Shown in pieces: positions 10,901-17,642 of a stretch of 64,000 nt of DNA. This stretch comes from Paenibacillus sinopodophylli (GTDB taxonomy: Bacteria; Bacillota; Bacilli; Paenibacillales; Paenibacillaceae): positions 1-64,000 of the forward strand of contig NZ_VDBO01000006.1 in the NCBI RefSeq assembly GCF_005930355.1, in the 5' to 3' direction. The notes under the pieces were generated by a model. That model searched no databases. It saw only the letters and a list, made by a program, of their open reading frames with translations, and was not told where the DNA came from. The first letter of the stretch is position 1. Each line of letters starts with the position of its first letter. Both the position numbers and the translations under genes were made by a program.

Positions 10901-11254
10901 TCAACACCGTTCGCCGATGATATTGCAGCAGCTTACCAGGCGGGGCTTTTCAATGGTGTAACCAAGACTACATTTGCGCCGCAGAGAAGCGTAACCCGAG
11001 AGGAAATCGCGACGATCTTGGCACGCGCACTGAAGCAATACTCCAATGTGACAAGTGCTGAGCAAGCGGTAGAAGCGGCGGATACCGTATTCACCGATCT
11101 CAAATCCGTGTCCGCCTGGGCGAAGGACAGCGTTGCGCTGACGAAAAAAATCGGCATTATGAAAGGTTATGAGGACGGCAGCTTTAGGCCGAAGAAAATA
11201 ACATTGAAGCAGGAAGCAGCAGCACTTATTTATCGTATTTTTACAGAACGATAA
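4970..11254 (+). CDS. Giant secreted SLH-domain surface protein with propeller, Ig-like and FN3 regions
   Basis: Secreted protein of 2094 residues. A signal peptide (about 1-33, cleavage after VFA) leads into four copies of a module marked by GDRQ, then GDERY/DERF, then FQKQ-W-G, starting near residues 76, 541, 763 and 1230. Between copies 1 and 2 (about 167-504) and copies 3 and 4 (about 851-1197) lie beta-propeller-like repeats with motifs such as YLAY-D and GKATVV. Ig-like domains lie near 626-720 and 1317-1400, a fibronectin III domain near 1415-1504, then a Pro-Gly-Thr linker, a helical region, and three SLH domains (about 1914-2094) that would tether it to cell-wall pyruvylated polymer. 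RBS AGGAGG (4959-4964) precedes two adjacent TTG codons (4970, 4973), either of which may be the start. The ligand is unknown. It is the likely output of the preceding two-component system. Confidence 0.9.
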   Translation: MLYNEKRIIKIAVWAALFGMLWSSLFNGVSVFASEDSTAVIQVGVSPIKANAENNKVSISSMSIMKSETYTATAQGDRQAEKGITVGDERYMPLDPFKYDKAKKTYVFNGNGSISSGLLEASFQKQSWSGTQWQDIAGDIDKKLLTITITDDWSNLGTNSTEDFADYWVKGFSMAADNGTLYTAYSGYFDSNLAIEYYIPEQNRWDTFLDGTVSNGVIHGIYPSLVMKNKSAYLAYQDIDNGSKATVVKRAFDSFELADLGGKGFSDGRADKLSLAMDSKDDTLYLAYIDVANGSKATVMKFNGTTWEPVGNKGFSADKIDYPVLKAVNGTLYLAFKDLANEGKATVVTWNEDGDEWTSMGNAGFSAGAADYVSLDVTDGTVYVGYTDNGTSQKAVVMKYNGASWESLGGQAGVSAAAVSYTSLVLNDGVPYLAYRDSLYQSGGPNKAIVKKYVGGKWIQMEVASNFDITNTFITNNIQLVSSEDNLYLGYIGGVNDGRKNKIKAIQSYLKPITASADANVIAANSATLELGAQATLQAWGDRQSEPWQHLKDERFVPTVWSSSEYGQNGAFTLAMGGYTSKYSPKAPGIYTVTATFQKQVWDGSSWVNTEQTADKSMELNVKAALPVITGHPQDARVSEGGSVTLNVYVATSDVNVFSYQWYSSSTYDLSDAKVIDGANQVVFHAPTETAGTTYYFAVISDSYTGGVTAAASYAAKVKVLQATEPQKPGGMPAVTADGSNNRISASSATVKVGMPMTLTAQGDRQSVTGAVDSDERFVPTSWRSTEVGQSGSFSLKNGLYTSTYNPFKVGEYTITATFQKQRWNGVAWKDITDTTETKTVNIKAISANEYWHDLGGQNRLIGGFNPFSGYKEGISIDSYDGLTYVAYVDRYQGSISVMMYDGNSWQYVGNQYFTKTKASYTSIKVINGIPYVAYADYSNGGQLSVQRFYGGKWEYLGDRVSMSYVNFLSFDTDDIGNLYAVYMDKYNGLSLTTYSGGWSTGYQAFTAPANPGPPSIELMDNKLYVAYTDGYTGVNTRLVVQTLNNGKWEYIGGNKISDEGLALTPSLLSFNGQLYVAYLENSSKTPGQTVYQVNVKTFDGSSWVSVGKELSQGDASNPKLSESGGQLYLTYVDKVNGDRATALKYTGSGWVQLGNAGFTDSAANELSSVSYDGKLYVAYADNKSSYEKNKLNIMVYDNAPITAQTDNNTVSASAKKSVSGAAVELTANGDRQFEQGVMTGDERYVPISWSSSEASEQAGLFKVIGGRYQAVYQIDDAGSYTINTVFQKQQWNGNDWKNIAGVIDSKTLIVIAEEVTAPLKVEPSELLVNLDRSVTLHVPTSVSDGGQLSYQWYSSNVDSTTDGTMIVGAVNETYVPSTSAEGTLYYYAVVKNTIGAATSSDTSMTSKVTVAHISPPTAPELTGTAGDAKAMLAWTFVNEATGYKIYMSTEPGEYESELATVSGSVNSYTATDLTGDGTTYYFTVKAVNEGGDSPASNEVMIKMISDGGNTDPGTNPGTNPGTGGSGSTTGTSNSQFDQVLQEMNQKLGKLDHLLQSSTSSADKSASVQLIAKDMQEITANITTSEQAKAAAELISVFLNKVQLIASKLEGADYEKGLQAVTEVVRNNATSAVNAAGDGAAAVDMAKKLIREAGVLWKEASEAGVLINSVREAIIAVGQAAVNKNGDVGVSKDELKLEGSTASIVLDTTLLSQRIMSVKQAADEINETLTANLGELSDGKVMKHLTISFKDVGTQLGIAAEFPADLMRIAKESGIDYVTIQHKLANLAFSPDFVNSQKAGNLLLNITPLAQANGTIPTSASELSGAPVLEFHVAVGGETVTRFDKPITMSIPLDSSMIDKLPINQQSKLTVFVLNERTGKWEATGGIYDAESGMIHVKRSHFSVYTVMLSGGTFTDISKANWGEQQIHYLLAKGIIQSADRFYPAQGVTRGELASWLVKALGLSVDGLSQPFKDVTKSTPFADDIAAAYQAGLFNGVTKTTFAPQRSVTREEIATILARALKQYSNVTSAEQAVEAADTVFTDLKSVSAWAKDSVALTKKIGIMKGYEDGSFRPKKITLKQEAAALIYRIFTER

Positions 11255-11346
11255 GCGGTAGTAATAAAATGTAGACATGACAAAAGCCCTTGGTTGGTTG
11301 GAAGTGACCTCTGTTTTTGTGACAGGAATGAACAGCTAACTAAGAT

Positions 11347-11381
11347 ACCAGTTGCCGATATTAAGTCGGTGACTGGTTTTT
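11347..11381 (+). terminator. Terminator after the SLH protein gene
   Basis: The stem ACCAGT..CCGA (from 11347) pairs with TCGG..ACTGGT (to 11377) around a short loop and is followed by a T run. It lies 93 bases after the stop. In the rest of the 390-base gene-free stretch (11255-11644) I see only the operator at 11592. Confidence 0.75.
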
Positions 11382-11591
11382 AAGCTTCGTTTGAATACGA
11401 AAGAGCAACTGTTCTATCACGCCCTATACAGGCATGCCTGAAACCTCATTTCAATAACCTTCATTTTCACTTCTACAGGTAACTCACTCTTATTTTCAAA
11501 TAAAAGGACCTCCAAGTTGTACGATTACTTTACAATAGCCTTAAAGAAAACCGCAAAGTAGCACTATTTTTCAACAAGGTATGCATACATT

Positions 11592-11605
11592 TGGGAGCGC
11601 TTCCT
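11592..11605 (+). promoter_or_regulatory. cre-like / LacI-family operator
   Basis: TGGGAGCGCTTCCT matches the core of the catabolite-responsive element TGTAAGCGCTTACA at 10 of 14 positions, including the central AGCGCT palindrome. It lies 40 bases upstream of the Gfo/Idh start, where it could act as a CcpA site or an operator for a LacI-family regulator. No LacI-type gene is in the window. Confidence 0.5.
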
Positions 11606-11644
11606 TGTTAAGTTGATAGCATGACGATGAAGGAGGGTAAGACG

Positions 11645-12805
11645 GTGCTTAAAGTAGCTATTATTGGCGCAGGAGCCATTTCGAATGCACATATTGAAGC
11701 TTATTTAACGTTTCCGGAGCGGTGCAAGATTGTCGCGGTCAGCGACATTTATGTAGAAAAAGCGCAAGCTCGCATAGAGGATCATCAATTGGATGCGCAT
11801 GCTGTTAGTGATTATAGGGAGCTGTTGCAGCAGGATCTGGATATCGTATCGATATGCACACCGCCGTATACCCACGCAGAGTTGGCTGTTGCTTTTCTCG
11901 AGGCTGGGGTGAATGTGCTGGTTGAGAAACCAATGGCCTCATCCTTAGAAGAATGCGACGAAATGAACGAGGCTGCGAAGAAAAGCGGGAAGCTGCTGTC
12001 GGTTGTTGCTCAGAACCGCTTCAAGACACCATTAATGAAGCTAAAGTCGGTGCTTGATAGCGGTCTAGCTGGTTCAATCGTCCATGCCCAGATTGATTCC
12101 CACTGGTGGCGGGGTCATTGCTACTATGATTTATGGTGGCGCGGAACGTGGGAGAAGGAAGGCGGCGGCTGCACACTTAACCACGCGGTTCACCATATTG
12201 ATGCTTTGGTGTGGATGATGGGTCGGCCTGCGGAGGTTCAAGCCTTCATGACGAACGCAGCGCATGACAATGCTGAAGTGGAGGATATATCCATCGGTAT
12301 ATTTCGTTACGGAGACGGTGCTCTCGCCCAGGTTACGAGCTCGGTCGTGCATGATGGGGAAGAGCAGCAGCTTATTTTCCAAGGGACGAAGGCTCGTGTA
12401 TCAGCGCCTTGGCGGGTAGCTGCATCTACGTCAAAGAAGAATGGTTTCCCAGAGTCTAATAAGCGGCTGGAAACAGAGCTGCAGCAGGTGTATGAGGCTT
12501 TGCCAGAGGTTGTCTATGAAGGACATGCCGGTCAAATCGACAATCTACTAGCTGCAGTAGAGGGTAACGCGCCACTGCTTATTGACGGCGACAGCGGCCG
12601 ACAGACGCTGGAGGTCATCGTTGGCATATATAAAGCGGCGAGTACAAAGCAGCTTGTCTCCTTCCCGATTCTGCCGGAGGATCCGTTCTACTCGCGCAGC
12701 GGCATGCAAGCGAATGCTATTCATTTCTATGAGAAGACCAGCTCAATTGCCAATTTCGCTGAACAGGCAATTACAGCGGGCAGTGATTATAAAGCGCAGA
12801 GCTAA
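11645..12805 (+). CDS. Gfo/Idh/MocA family oxidoreductase
   Basis: 386-residue NAD(P)-dependent sugar or inositol-type dehydrogenase. The N-terminal Rossmann fold begins VAIIGAGAIS, and the family motif EKPMA follows at about residues 95-100. The C-terminal domain has GGCTLNHAVHHIDALVW, carrying the His-x3-Asp pattern typical of the active site. The GTG start at 11645 is chosen because AGGAGG (11631-11636) sits 8 bases upstream; the ATG at 11621 lies before that ribosome site. The stop overlaps that of the convergent AraC gene by three bases. The substrate cannot be read from sequence. The upstream cre-like box suggests carbon catabolite control. Confidence 0.9.
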   Translation: MLKVAIIGAGAISNAHIEAYLTFPERCKIVAVSDIYVEKAQARIEDHQLDAHAVSDYRELLQQDLDIVSICTPPYTHAELAVAFLEAGVNVLVEKPMASSLEECDEMNEAAKKSGKLLSVVAQNRFKTPLMKLKSVLDSGLAGSIVHAQIDSHWWRGHCYYDLWWRGTWEKEGGGCTLNHAVHHIDALVWMMGRPAEVQAFMTNAAHDNAEVEDISIGIFRYGDGALAQVTSSVVHDGEEQQLIFQGTKARVSAPWRVAASTSKKNGFPESNKRLETELQQVYEALPEVVYEGHAGQIDNLLAAVEGNAPLLIDGDSGRQTLEVIVGIYKAASTKQLVSFPILPEDPFYSRSGMQANAIHFYEKTSSIANFAEQAITAGSDYKAQS

Positions 12806-13701
12806 GTAGGCATAGGGTAACGCTTGCTGCGGAACTGCTTCCGATATTGATGCGGCGTAATGCCAAGCTGTGATTTGAACAGCTTGCAGAAGTATGAGCT
12901 ATTTGTCAGGCCTATTTCTTCTCCAATTCGGCTTATTGAAAAGTTTGAAGAGGTCAGGAGCAATATGGCCTGTTGTATTTTTTTGGCGGCAATATAGTCG
13001 GATATGCTGCTTCCCGTGCAAGCCTTGAACAAGTGGGAGAGATGGTGGGGGGACAAGTGAAGCTCGCTGGCCATCTGCTCCAGCCGCAGCGGTTCTTTGT
13101 AATGCAGCTGCAGCCATTCCAGTATTCGTTCGGCTTGATGAGGCAATCTTAATGGTGTCTTTGCAGATGAAGACTTTTGACGCTGCTCCCACATAGGCCG
13201 GAAGGCTCTCAGGAAGGCAATAAGAAACAAAGAAAACTCCTCGTAATAATCGCTTTTGGACATAGAGGGTAGAGTCTGCTCCCAGCTTCTCAGCAAGTAA
13301 TCGAGCGGTTCTGCCTCTTCTGCAGTATATATGCAAGACTCTGTCAGGCTACCCATATGAATATGTTTGTAGAAGGCCAGAAGGCTCGGCCATCTCTCCA
13401 GATAACCCTCATACAAAGTCGGCTCATAATGCACGATGGAACGAATGAAAGGTGTGTCAGGACTAAGCTCCACCTGTACATGATGCAGTTGATAGGGCTG
13501 GAATATGCAGATCATGCCTGGCGCAAGCGTATAGCTTTTTTGCTCGACAATAAGCGTTCCTGTGCCCTCATGTATAATGAGCAGTTCAAGCCCTTGATGG
13601 GCATGAAAAGTCCCTTCATAGTAATCAGGCTTGTCGTTCTTACGTTTGTATGCAAAATAAAATGGAGCATCTGTTAGATTGACGTTATGAATGTAAGACA
13701 A
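12802..13701 (-). CDS. AraC family regulator with cupin sensor domain
   Basis: 299-residue transcription factor. The N-terminal half is a cupin-type ligand pocket (HAHQGLELLIIHEGTGTL, then PYQLHHV). The C-terminal hundred residues are a double helix-turn-helix (LEQMASELHLSPHHLSHLFK; IGEEIGLTNSSYFCKLFK) ending in the usual TPHQYR. It begins at TTG 13701; a TGA lies in frame nine bases upstream, so no earlier start is possible. GAGG at about 12 bases is a weak ribosome site. It is convergent with the Gfo/Idh gene and may sense that pathway's sugar. A long inverted repeat in its promoter suggests autoregulation. Confidence 0.88.
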   Translation of the reverse strand: MSYIHNVNLTDAPFYFAYKRKNDKPDYYEGTFHAHQGLELLIIHEGTGTLIVEQKSYTLAPGMICIFQPYQLHHVQVELSPDTPFIRSIVHYEPTLYEGYLERWPSLLAFYKHIHMGSLTESCIYTAEEAEPLDYLLRSWEQTLPSMSKSDYYEEFSLFLIAFLRAFRPMWEQRQKSSSAKTPLRLPHQAERILEWLQLHYKEPLRLEQMASELHLSPHHLSHLFKACTGSSISDYIAAKKIQQAILLLTSSNFSISRIGEEIGLTNSSYFCKLFKSQLGITPHQYRKQFRSKRYPMPT

Positions 13702-13714
13702 GCCGGGTCACATC

Positions 13715-13778
13715 CTCACTTCAAAAAGTTGGTTCCTGTTCATAGTGTATCATAATAGAACGGACTTTTTGGAGTGAG
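13715..13778. repeat. 15-base inverted repeat in the AraC gene promoter region
   Basis: CTCACTTCAAAAAGT (13715-13729) recurs inverted as ACTTTTTGGAGTGAG (13764-13778), with one mismatch in 15. The arm centres are 49 bases apart, nearly five helical turns. The stretch between them includes a minus-strand -10-like TATGAT. It could be a paired binding site for the AraC protein. No T run follows either arm, so a terminator is unlikely. Confidence 0.6.
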
Positions 13779-13785
13779 CAGGCAG

Positions 13786-14124
13786 CTAAGGGCGTATGGT
13801 GACTCGTGTATTGATAGGCACTATGGTTGATAGTGCGACAACGTCCGTATTGTACATACGAATGCAGCCATGCGACACGAGATGACCGATCGAAGCGGGA
13901 TCATTAGTGCCATGAATACCATAATGAGGCTTTGATAGTCCCATCCAGAAGGCTCCGAACGGACCACCGGGGTTAGCTTGCTTATTAATGATGAAATACT
14001 CGCCTGTAGGGGTCTGAGTAACCATTCTTCCGATCCCTACGGGAAATGAGCGCGTGACGATATTGTCATCAAGCAGATGCAGCATCCGGTCGGAAAGATC
14101 GACGATGATACGGTAGTTGGGCAT
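13786..14124 (-). CDS. L,D-transpeptidase (YkuD domain)
   Basis: 112-residue protein that is almost only a YkuD catalytic domain. It opens with YRIIVDLSDRMLHLLDD and has the TPTGEYFI strand and the catalytic HGTN...SHGCIRM motif with the nucleophilic Cys. Such enzymes form 3-3 cross-links or attach proteins to peptidoglycan. Start 14124 follows AAAGGAG at 9-base spacing. There is no signal peptide or LysM domain, unlike B. subtilis YkuD, which has LysM. Short forms of this kind are common in spore formers. It lies downstream of nothing obvious and is probably monocistronic. Confidence 0.92.
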   Translation of the reverse strand: MPNYRIIVDLSDRMLHLLDDNIVTRSFPVGIGRMVTQTPTGEYFIINKQANPGGPFGAFWMGLSKPHYGIHGTNDPASIGHLVSHGCIRMYNTDVVALSTIVPINTRVTIRP

Positions 14125-14315
14125 TTGACTCCACTCCTTTGTGTTTATGTTATGAAGTGGGGAGGCTATTTGCTTCAACTATGAGCAAAATGAACGGTGT
14201 GGGAAGCATAGGAATCAAGACAGCAGCGGGGATCAACAATATTTTCAGCTAAGATGGTTAGCGGATATGGTAAACTTATCTTATGGCTGCATATGAGTTT
14301 TAATAGAGAAGAGAG

Positions 14316-15080
14316 TTGAATAGTGAAATGAAGCATCTATTCGTGCCGGCGTGTATCTTAATTTTTATTATTATTGCAGCAGCAATGATGGGCCGATCAC
14401 AAGCCTTGGATCCGCAGATGGTCGAACAAGCCATTAGTATCGTGAAAAAGGATTGCGAGAAATGGTGTCTTGACTCCAATTTGTTGATTGAATCTAGAGA
14501 TCTCGATTACAACGGTGATCTTAGCGTAATCATAACGACTAAAACGGATCAAGAGCATGTAGCGAGTTATGCTGTTAATCCCGATACATGGACATACACA
14601 TCATTTATATGGCGCTATGAATATGAGGTGATTCAGAATGGAGCAAAAGAACGTGCAGCCCGGTATAAGGGACTGCAATTCACATTAATGAAAGAGCATG
14701 ACCAGTTATTCGGCTCCTCGAAGGTAGCAAGCATTAGCTTGGAGGGAAAAGAAATCGCGAAATACAGAGGTCAGTTGATAACGATGTTCGGCCCTGCAAG
14801 CCATGAATCGGAAGATTATGAGCAGGGCTTCATGTATAGGATTGAGGCTGAGGACACAGCAGGAAACCAGTGGAGCTTGTCCGCCTATCAAGGCCAAAGC
14901 GGCTTTGCAATTGGTGGTTATCAGGAGCAGAAGGACGTGGATGCGATTGCATATGCGCTGGTAGAGGAGCTGAAAAAAAGGGAACCAGCGGATTTTGAAG
15001 CGGAAATGATCGATGAGGATACGGGGGCTGTCGTCGTATATGGCTGTAAGAACGGCGAGTGTTACACAGGCATTGGATAA
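14316..15080 (+). CDS. Membrane-anchored protein of unknown function
   Basis: About 254 residues that I do not recognise. One N-terminal hydrophobic helix (FVPACILIFIIIAAAMMG) acts as an uncleaved signal or anchor, and the rest is likely outside the cell. Two close cysteine pairs stand out: CEKWC soon after the anchor and CKNGEC near the C-terminus, which could form disulfides. The start is uncertain: TTG 14316 or ATG 14328, both after the purine-rich AGAGAAGAGAG. It sits 75 bases before the DUF523 gene on the same strand. Confidence 0.7.
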   Translation: MNSEMKHLFVPACILIFIIIAAAMMGRSQALDPQMVEQAISIVKKDCEKWCLDSNLLIESRDLDYNGDLSVIITTKTDQEHVASYAVNPDTWTYTSFIWRYEYEVIQNGAKERAARYKGLQFTLMKEHDQLFGSSKVASISLEGKEIAKYRGQLITMFGPASHESEDYEQGFMYRIEAEDTAGNQWSLSAYQGQSGFAIGGYQEQKDVDAIAYALVEELKKREPADFEAEMIDEDTGAVVVYGCKNGECYTGIG

Positions 15081-15155
15081 TGAGAACTTACGTATAGAAA
15101 AGTAGATTGTAAACGACATCAGGTGCCTTTCGAGCGGGAGAATGAGGTGTAATTC

Positions 15156-15632
15156 ATGATTGTGGTCAGTGCTTGCTTAGCTGGATTTGAGGTTAGATAT
15201 AACGGAACTCATAGTCTGAATGATACTGTTCGAGAGCTGTTGAACCAGAACAAAGCGGTTTCGGTATGTCCTGAATTGCTCGGAGGCTTCATGACGCCAA
15301 GAGAACCTGCGGAAGTCATCGGCGGGGACGGAGATGACGTGCTGAATGGAACGGCGGAAGTGGTGGAGCTCTCTGGCAGAGTGGTAACAGAGCTCTATGT
15401 GAAAGGCGCTTATATGACGCTCAGTAAAGCTCAAGAGGTTGAGGCATCTGTAGTCGTTCTGAAAGAGTACAGCCCCTCCTGCGGGAGCGCTATGGTCTAT
15501 AATGGCGAGTTCAAAGGGATAAAAGCAGCAGGTAACGGTGTCACAACGGCTTTGCTTAGACGAAACGGTATAAAGGTCATTTCGGAGGAAGAGCTGGAAG
15601 AATATTTGAAACTAGTGGGCCCGCAAGTTTGA
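15156..15632 (+). CDS. DUF523 domain protein
   Basis: 158 residues spanning a complete DUF523 domain. Conserved features are the N-terminal VSACLAG, the CPELLGG motif with PRE(P)AEV, and KEYSPSCG, giving several conserved cysteines that may bind metal. The biochemical role of the family is unknown to me. The stop lies 72 bases before a strong two-way hairpin terminator shared with the convergent permease gene. Confidence 0.9.
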   Translation: MIVVSACLAGFEVRYNGTHSLNDTVRELLNQNKAVSVCPELLGGFMTPREPAEVIGGDGDDVLNGTAEVVELSGRVVTELYVKGAYMTLSKAQEVEASVVVLKEYSPSCGSAMVYNGEFKGIKAAGNGVTTALLRRNGIKVISEEELEEYLKLVGPQV

Positions 15633-15704
15633 GTATTGGATAATAAGCCGATGCTCAGTTGCAGCGTTGATGAACATAAAATTGAAGTCTGTCCTTCAGG
15701 CTTG

Positions 15705-15757
15705 AACAAAGGCTGTCCGTGTGAGGTTAATAACCTTCATGGACAGCCTTTGTTGTT
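15705..15757. terminator. Bidirectional terminator between DUF523 and uraA
   Basis: Perfect 14-bp inverted repeat AACAAAGGCTGTCC (15705-15718) / GGACAGCCTTTGTT (15741-15754). The 22-base loop contains a smaller hairpin (AGGTTAATAACCT). It sits between convergent genes. T-rich flanks are modest on both strands. Confidence 0.75.
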
Positions 15758-17066
15758 AATGACCCGAAGACTCGAAGTCGTTCGAGAGCTTGAGCACCTC
15801 GAACAGTTTAAACAATAGGCTCAGTAAGATCGCGACTACAGTTGCGAGTGCCATGCCTGTTAAAGAGAACTCGCCGATCGTCAGCTTCACGCCGCTTAGT
15901 CCTGTTACGAGAACAACCGTCGTTAGGAAAAGGTTGGTTGGCTTGCTGTAATCTACTTTGGATTCAACGAGCATACGGAAGCCGGATGCGGCGATAACTC
16001 CGAATAGCAGCAGTGATACGCCTCCCATTACCGGCGTCGGAATACCTGAAATAAGCGCCGAGAATTTACCGGAGAATGAGAGTACGATAGCAATTACTGC
16101 TGCACCGCCGATAACGAATGTGGAATAGACCTTCGTAATGGCGAGTACGCCGATATTCTCGCCGTAGGTCGTATTCGGTGTGGAACCCACGAAGCCGGAT
16201 AGGATGGTAGATATACCATTGCCCAGCATAGAGCGGTGTAGTCCAGGATCCTTCGATAGGTCCTTGTCCACAATGTTGCCCGTTACAACGAGATGGCCGA
16301 TGTGCTCTGCGATGACAACAAGCGCTGCGGGGGCAATTGCAATAATCGCTGTCCATTGAAACTCAGGTAAAGTAAAATGCGGCAATTGTACGAACCCGTT
16401 CTCCGAAAGCTTGCTGAAGTCGGTGTAGCCCATGAAATGCGCGAGCACATATCCTGTGACGATTCCGATCAGAATCGGAATGATACGCATAAAGCCGCGA
16501 AACAGCACAGAGCCAAGAACGGTTACGGCAAGTGTAACGGTAGAGAGCATGACTAGCTTAGGATCCATAGTCCAAGCTGCGGCTTCTGCAGAATTCAGGC
16601 CTGAAGGCATGATCCAGCCCGCCATCTGTGCAGCTACGGGAATCAGTTCAAGTCCAATAATGGCAACGATTGCTCCCATAGCTGCTGGAGGGAATACAAT
16701 GTTAATCCAGTTGGTGCCAGCTACTTGAATAATGAGCGCGACGATCGTGAAGATAACGCCTGATACTATAAATCCGCCTAGCGCAGCTGCGTAGTTGCCG
16801 CCCCCAGCAGCTTGGTCGCCGATGACAGCACCAGCAGGTGCAAGAAAGGCGAAGCTTGATCCAAGATAAGCAGGAATTTTGTTATTGCATATCCACAAGT
16901 AGAGCAGCGTGCCGATTCCGTTCATAAGCAAGCAGACAGCCGGATCGACGCCGAGAATGTTTGGAACGAGTACGGTGGAGCCAAACATGGCGAATAGATG
17001 CTGTAAGCTTAGCAGAAAGCTTTGCAGTGCAGGTGGTCGGTCTAGAACCCCGATTGTGTTTTTCAT
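15756..17066 (-). CDS. uraA: Uracil permease, NCS2 family
   Basis: 436-residue membrane transporter with about 14 helices, a proton-coupled uracil importer by similarity. It matches E. coli UraA through long stretches that I recognise: KIPAYLGSSFAF near the N-terminus, AEHIGHLVVTGNIV with the substrate-binding Glu, GSTPNTTYGENIGV, and PVMGGVSLLLFGVIAASG. Start ATG 17066 follows GGAGG at 11 bases; TTG 17072 at 5 bases is an alternative. No pyrimidine attenuator or riboswitch is obvious upstream. It stands alone, with its 3' end at the shared terminator. Confidence 0.93.
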   Translation of the reverse strand: MKNTIGVLDRPPALQSFLLSLQHLFAMFGSTVLVPNILGVDPAVCLLMNGIGTLLYLWICNNKIPAYLGSSFAFLAPAGAVIGDQAAGGGNYAAALGGFIVSGVIFTIVALIIQVAGTNWINIVFPPAAMGAIVAIIGLELIPVAAQMAGWIMPSGLNSAEAAAWTMDPKLVMLSTVTLAVTVLGSVLFRGFMRIIPILIGIVTGYVLAHFMGYTDFSKLSENGFVQLPHFTLPEFQWTAIIAIAPAALVVIAEHIGHLVVTGNIVDKDLSKDPGLHRSMLGNGISTILSGFVGSTPNTTYGENIGVLAITKVYSTFVIGGAAVIAIVLSFSGKFSALISGIPTPVMGGVSLLLFGVIAASGFRMLVESKVDYSKPTNLFLTTVVLVTGLSGVKLTIGEFSLTGMALATVVAILLSLLFKLFEVLKLSNDFESSGH

Positions 17067-17207
17067 GGTCAAGATTGCCTCCAATAATATGTAGTTTGTG
17101 AAAAGACCCTTGATGATTCTACATACTCATTATCGGTTTGGCAAGTGTTTTCTTAATCATAGGATGAACATGCGTGAATATATTAATGGAGAAGGGGCGG
17201 TGACTGC

Positions 17208-17636
17208 ATGGAACTTTGGGCAATCTGGCTCGTGCTTGCCGGTATTTTGCTGGTCGTTGAGATGCTTACGCTTACTTTTTATTTGCTATGGTTGGGCGTA
17301 GGAGCCATTGTAGCAGCCATTCTGGACTGGATCTGGCCAGGCTCGCTGGTACTTCAGCTGTTGGTGGCTTCTATTATCGTATTAGTGCTTATGGTTTTCA
17401 CGAAGCCGATCACTCGCCGTTTCCAATTGGCTGCTGGTTTCACAGATGCGGTTGATGAATTAGTTGGCAAGCATGGCATTGTGCTGGAGGAGATCGGAGC
17501 AGATTCACCTGGCATCGTTAAGGTAGGGAATGAAACATGGAGCGCACTGTCTACGGAAAAGCTTACAAAGGGCGAGGCTGTTGTTGTCATTAGTCGGGGA
17601 AGCGCGATGCTCCGCGTGCAAAAATGGGGAGGTTAG
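17208..17636 (+). CDS. NfeD family membrane protein
   Basis: 142 residues. The first 65 form two or three membrane helices (IWLVLAGILLVVEMLTLTFYLLWLGVGA...), and the C-terminal 70 form the NfeD OB-fold (LVGKHGIVLEEI...GIVKVGNETWSAL...KGEAVVVI). Short NfeD proteins pair with SPFH proteins in membrane microdomains, and an SPFH gene follows after only 6 bases, so the two are almost certainly one operon. RBS-like GGGGCGG precedes the ATG. Confidence 0.92.
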   Translation: MELWAIWLVLAGILLVVEMLTLTFYLLWLGVGAIVAAILDWIWPGSLVLQLLVASIIVLVLMVFTKPITRRFQLAAGFTDAVDELVGKHGIVLEEIGADSPGIVKVGNETWSALSTEKLTKGEAVVVISRGSAMLRVQKWGG

Positions 17637-17642
17637 CTGTAA

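Noticed and set aside
4970..11254. Repeated DNA in the SLH gene as a CRISPR or mobile repeat
   Set aside because: The four units are hundreds of codons apart, diverged in DNA sequence and conserved at protein level, so they are protein modules.
15636..15818. Small 60-codon frame after the DUF523 gene
   Set aside because: It spans a perfect two-way terminator hairpin and the convergent permease 3' end, has no ribosome site, and its peptide resembles nothing; chance frame.
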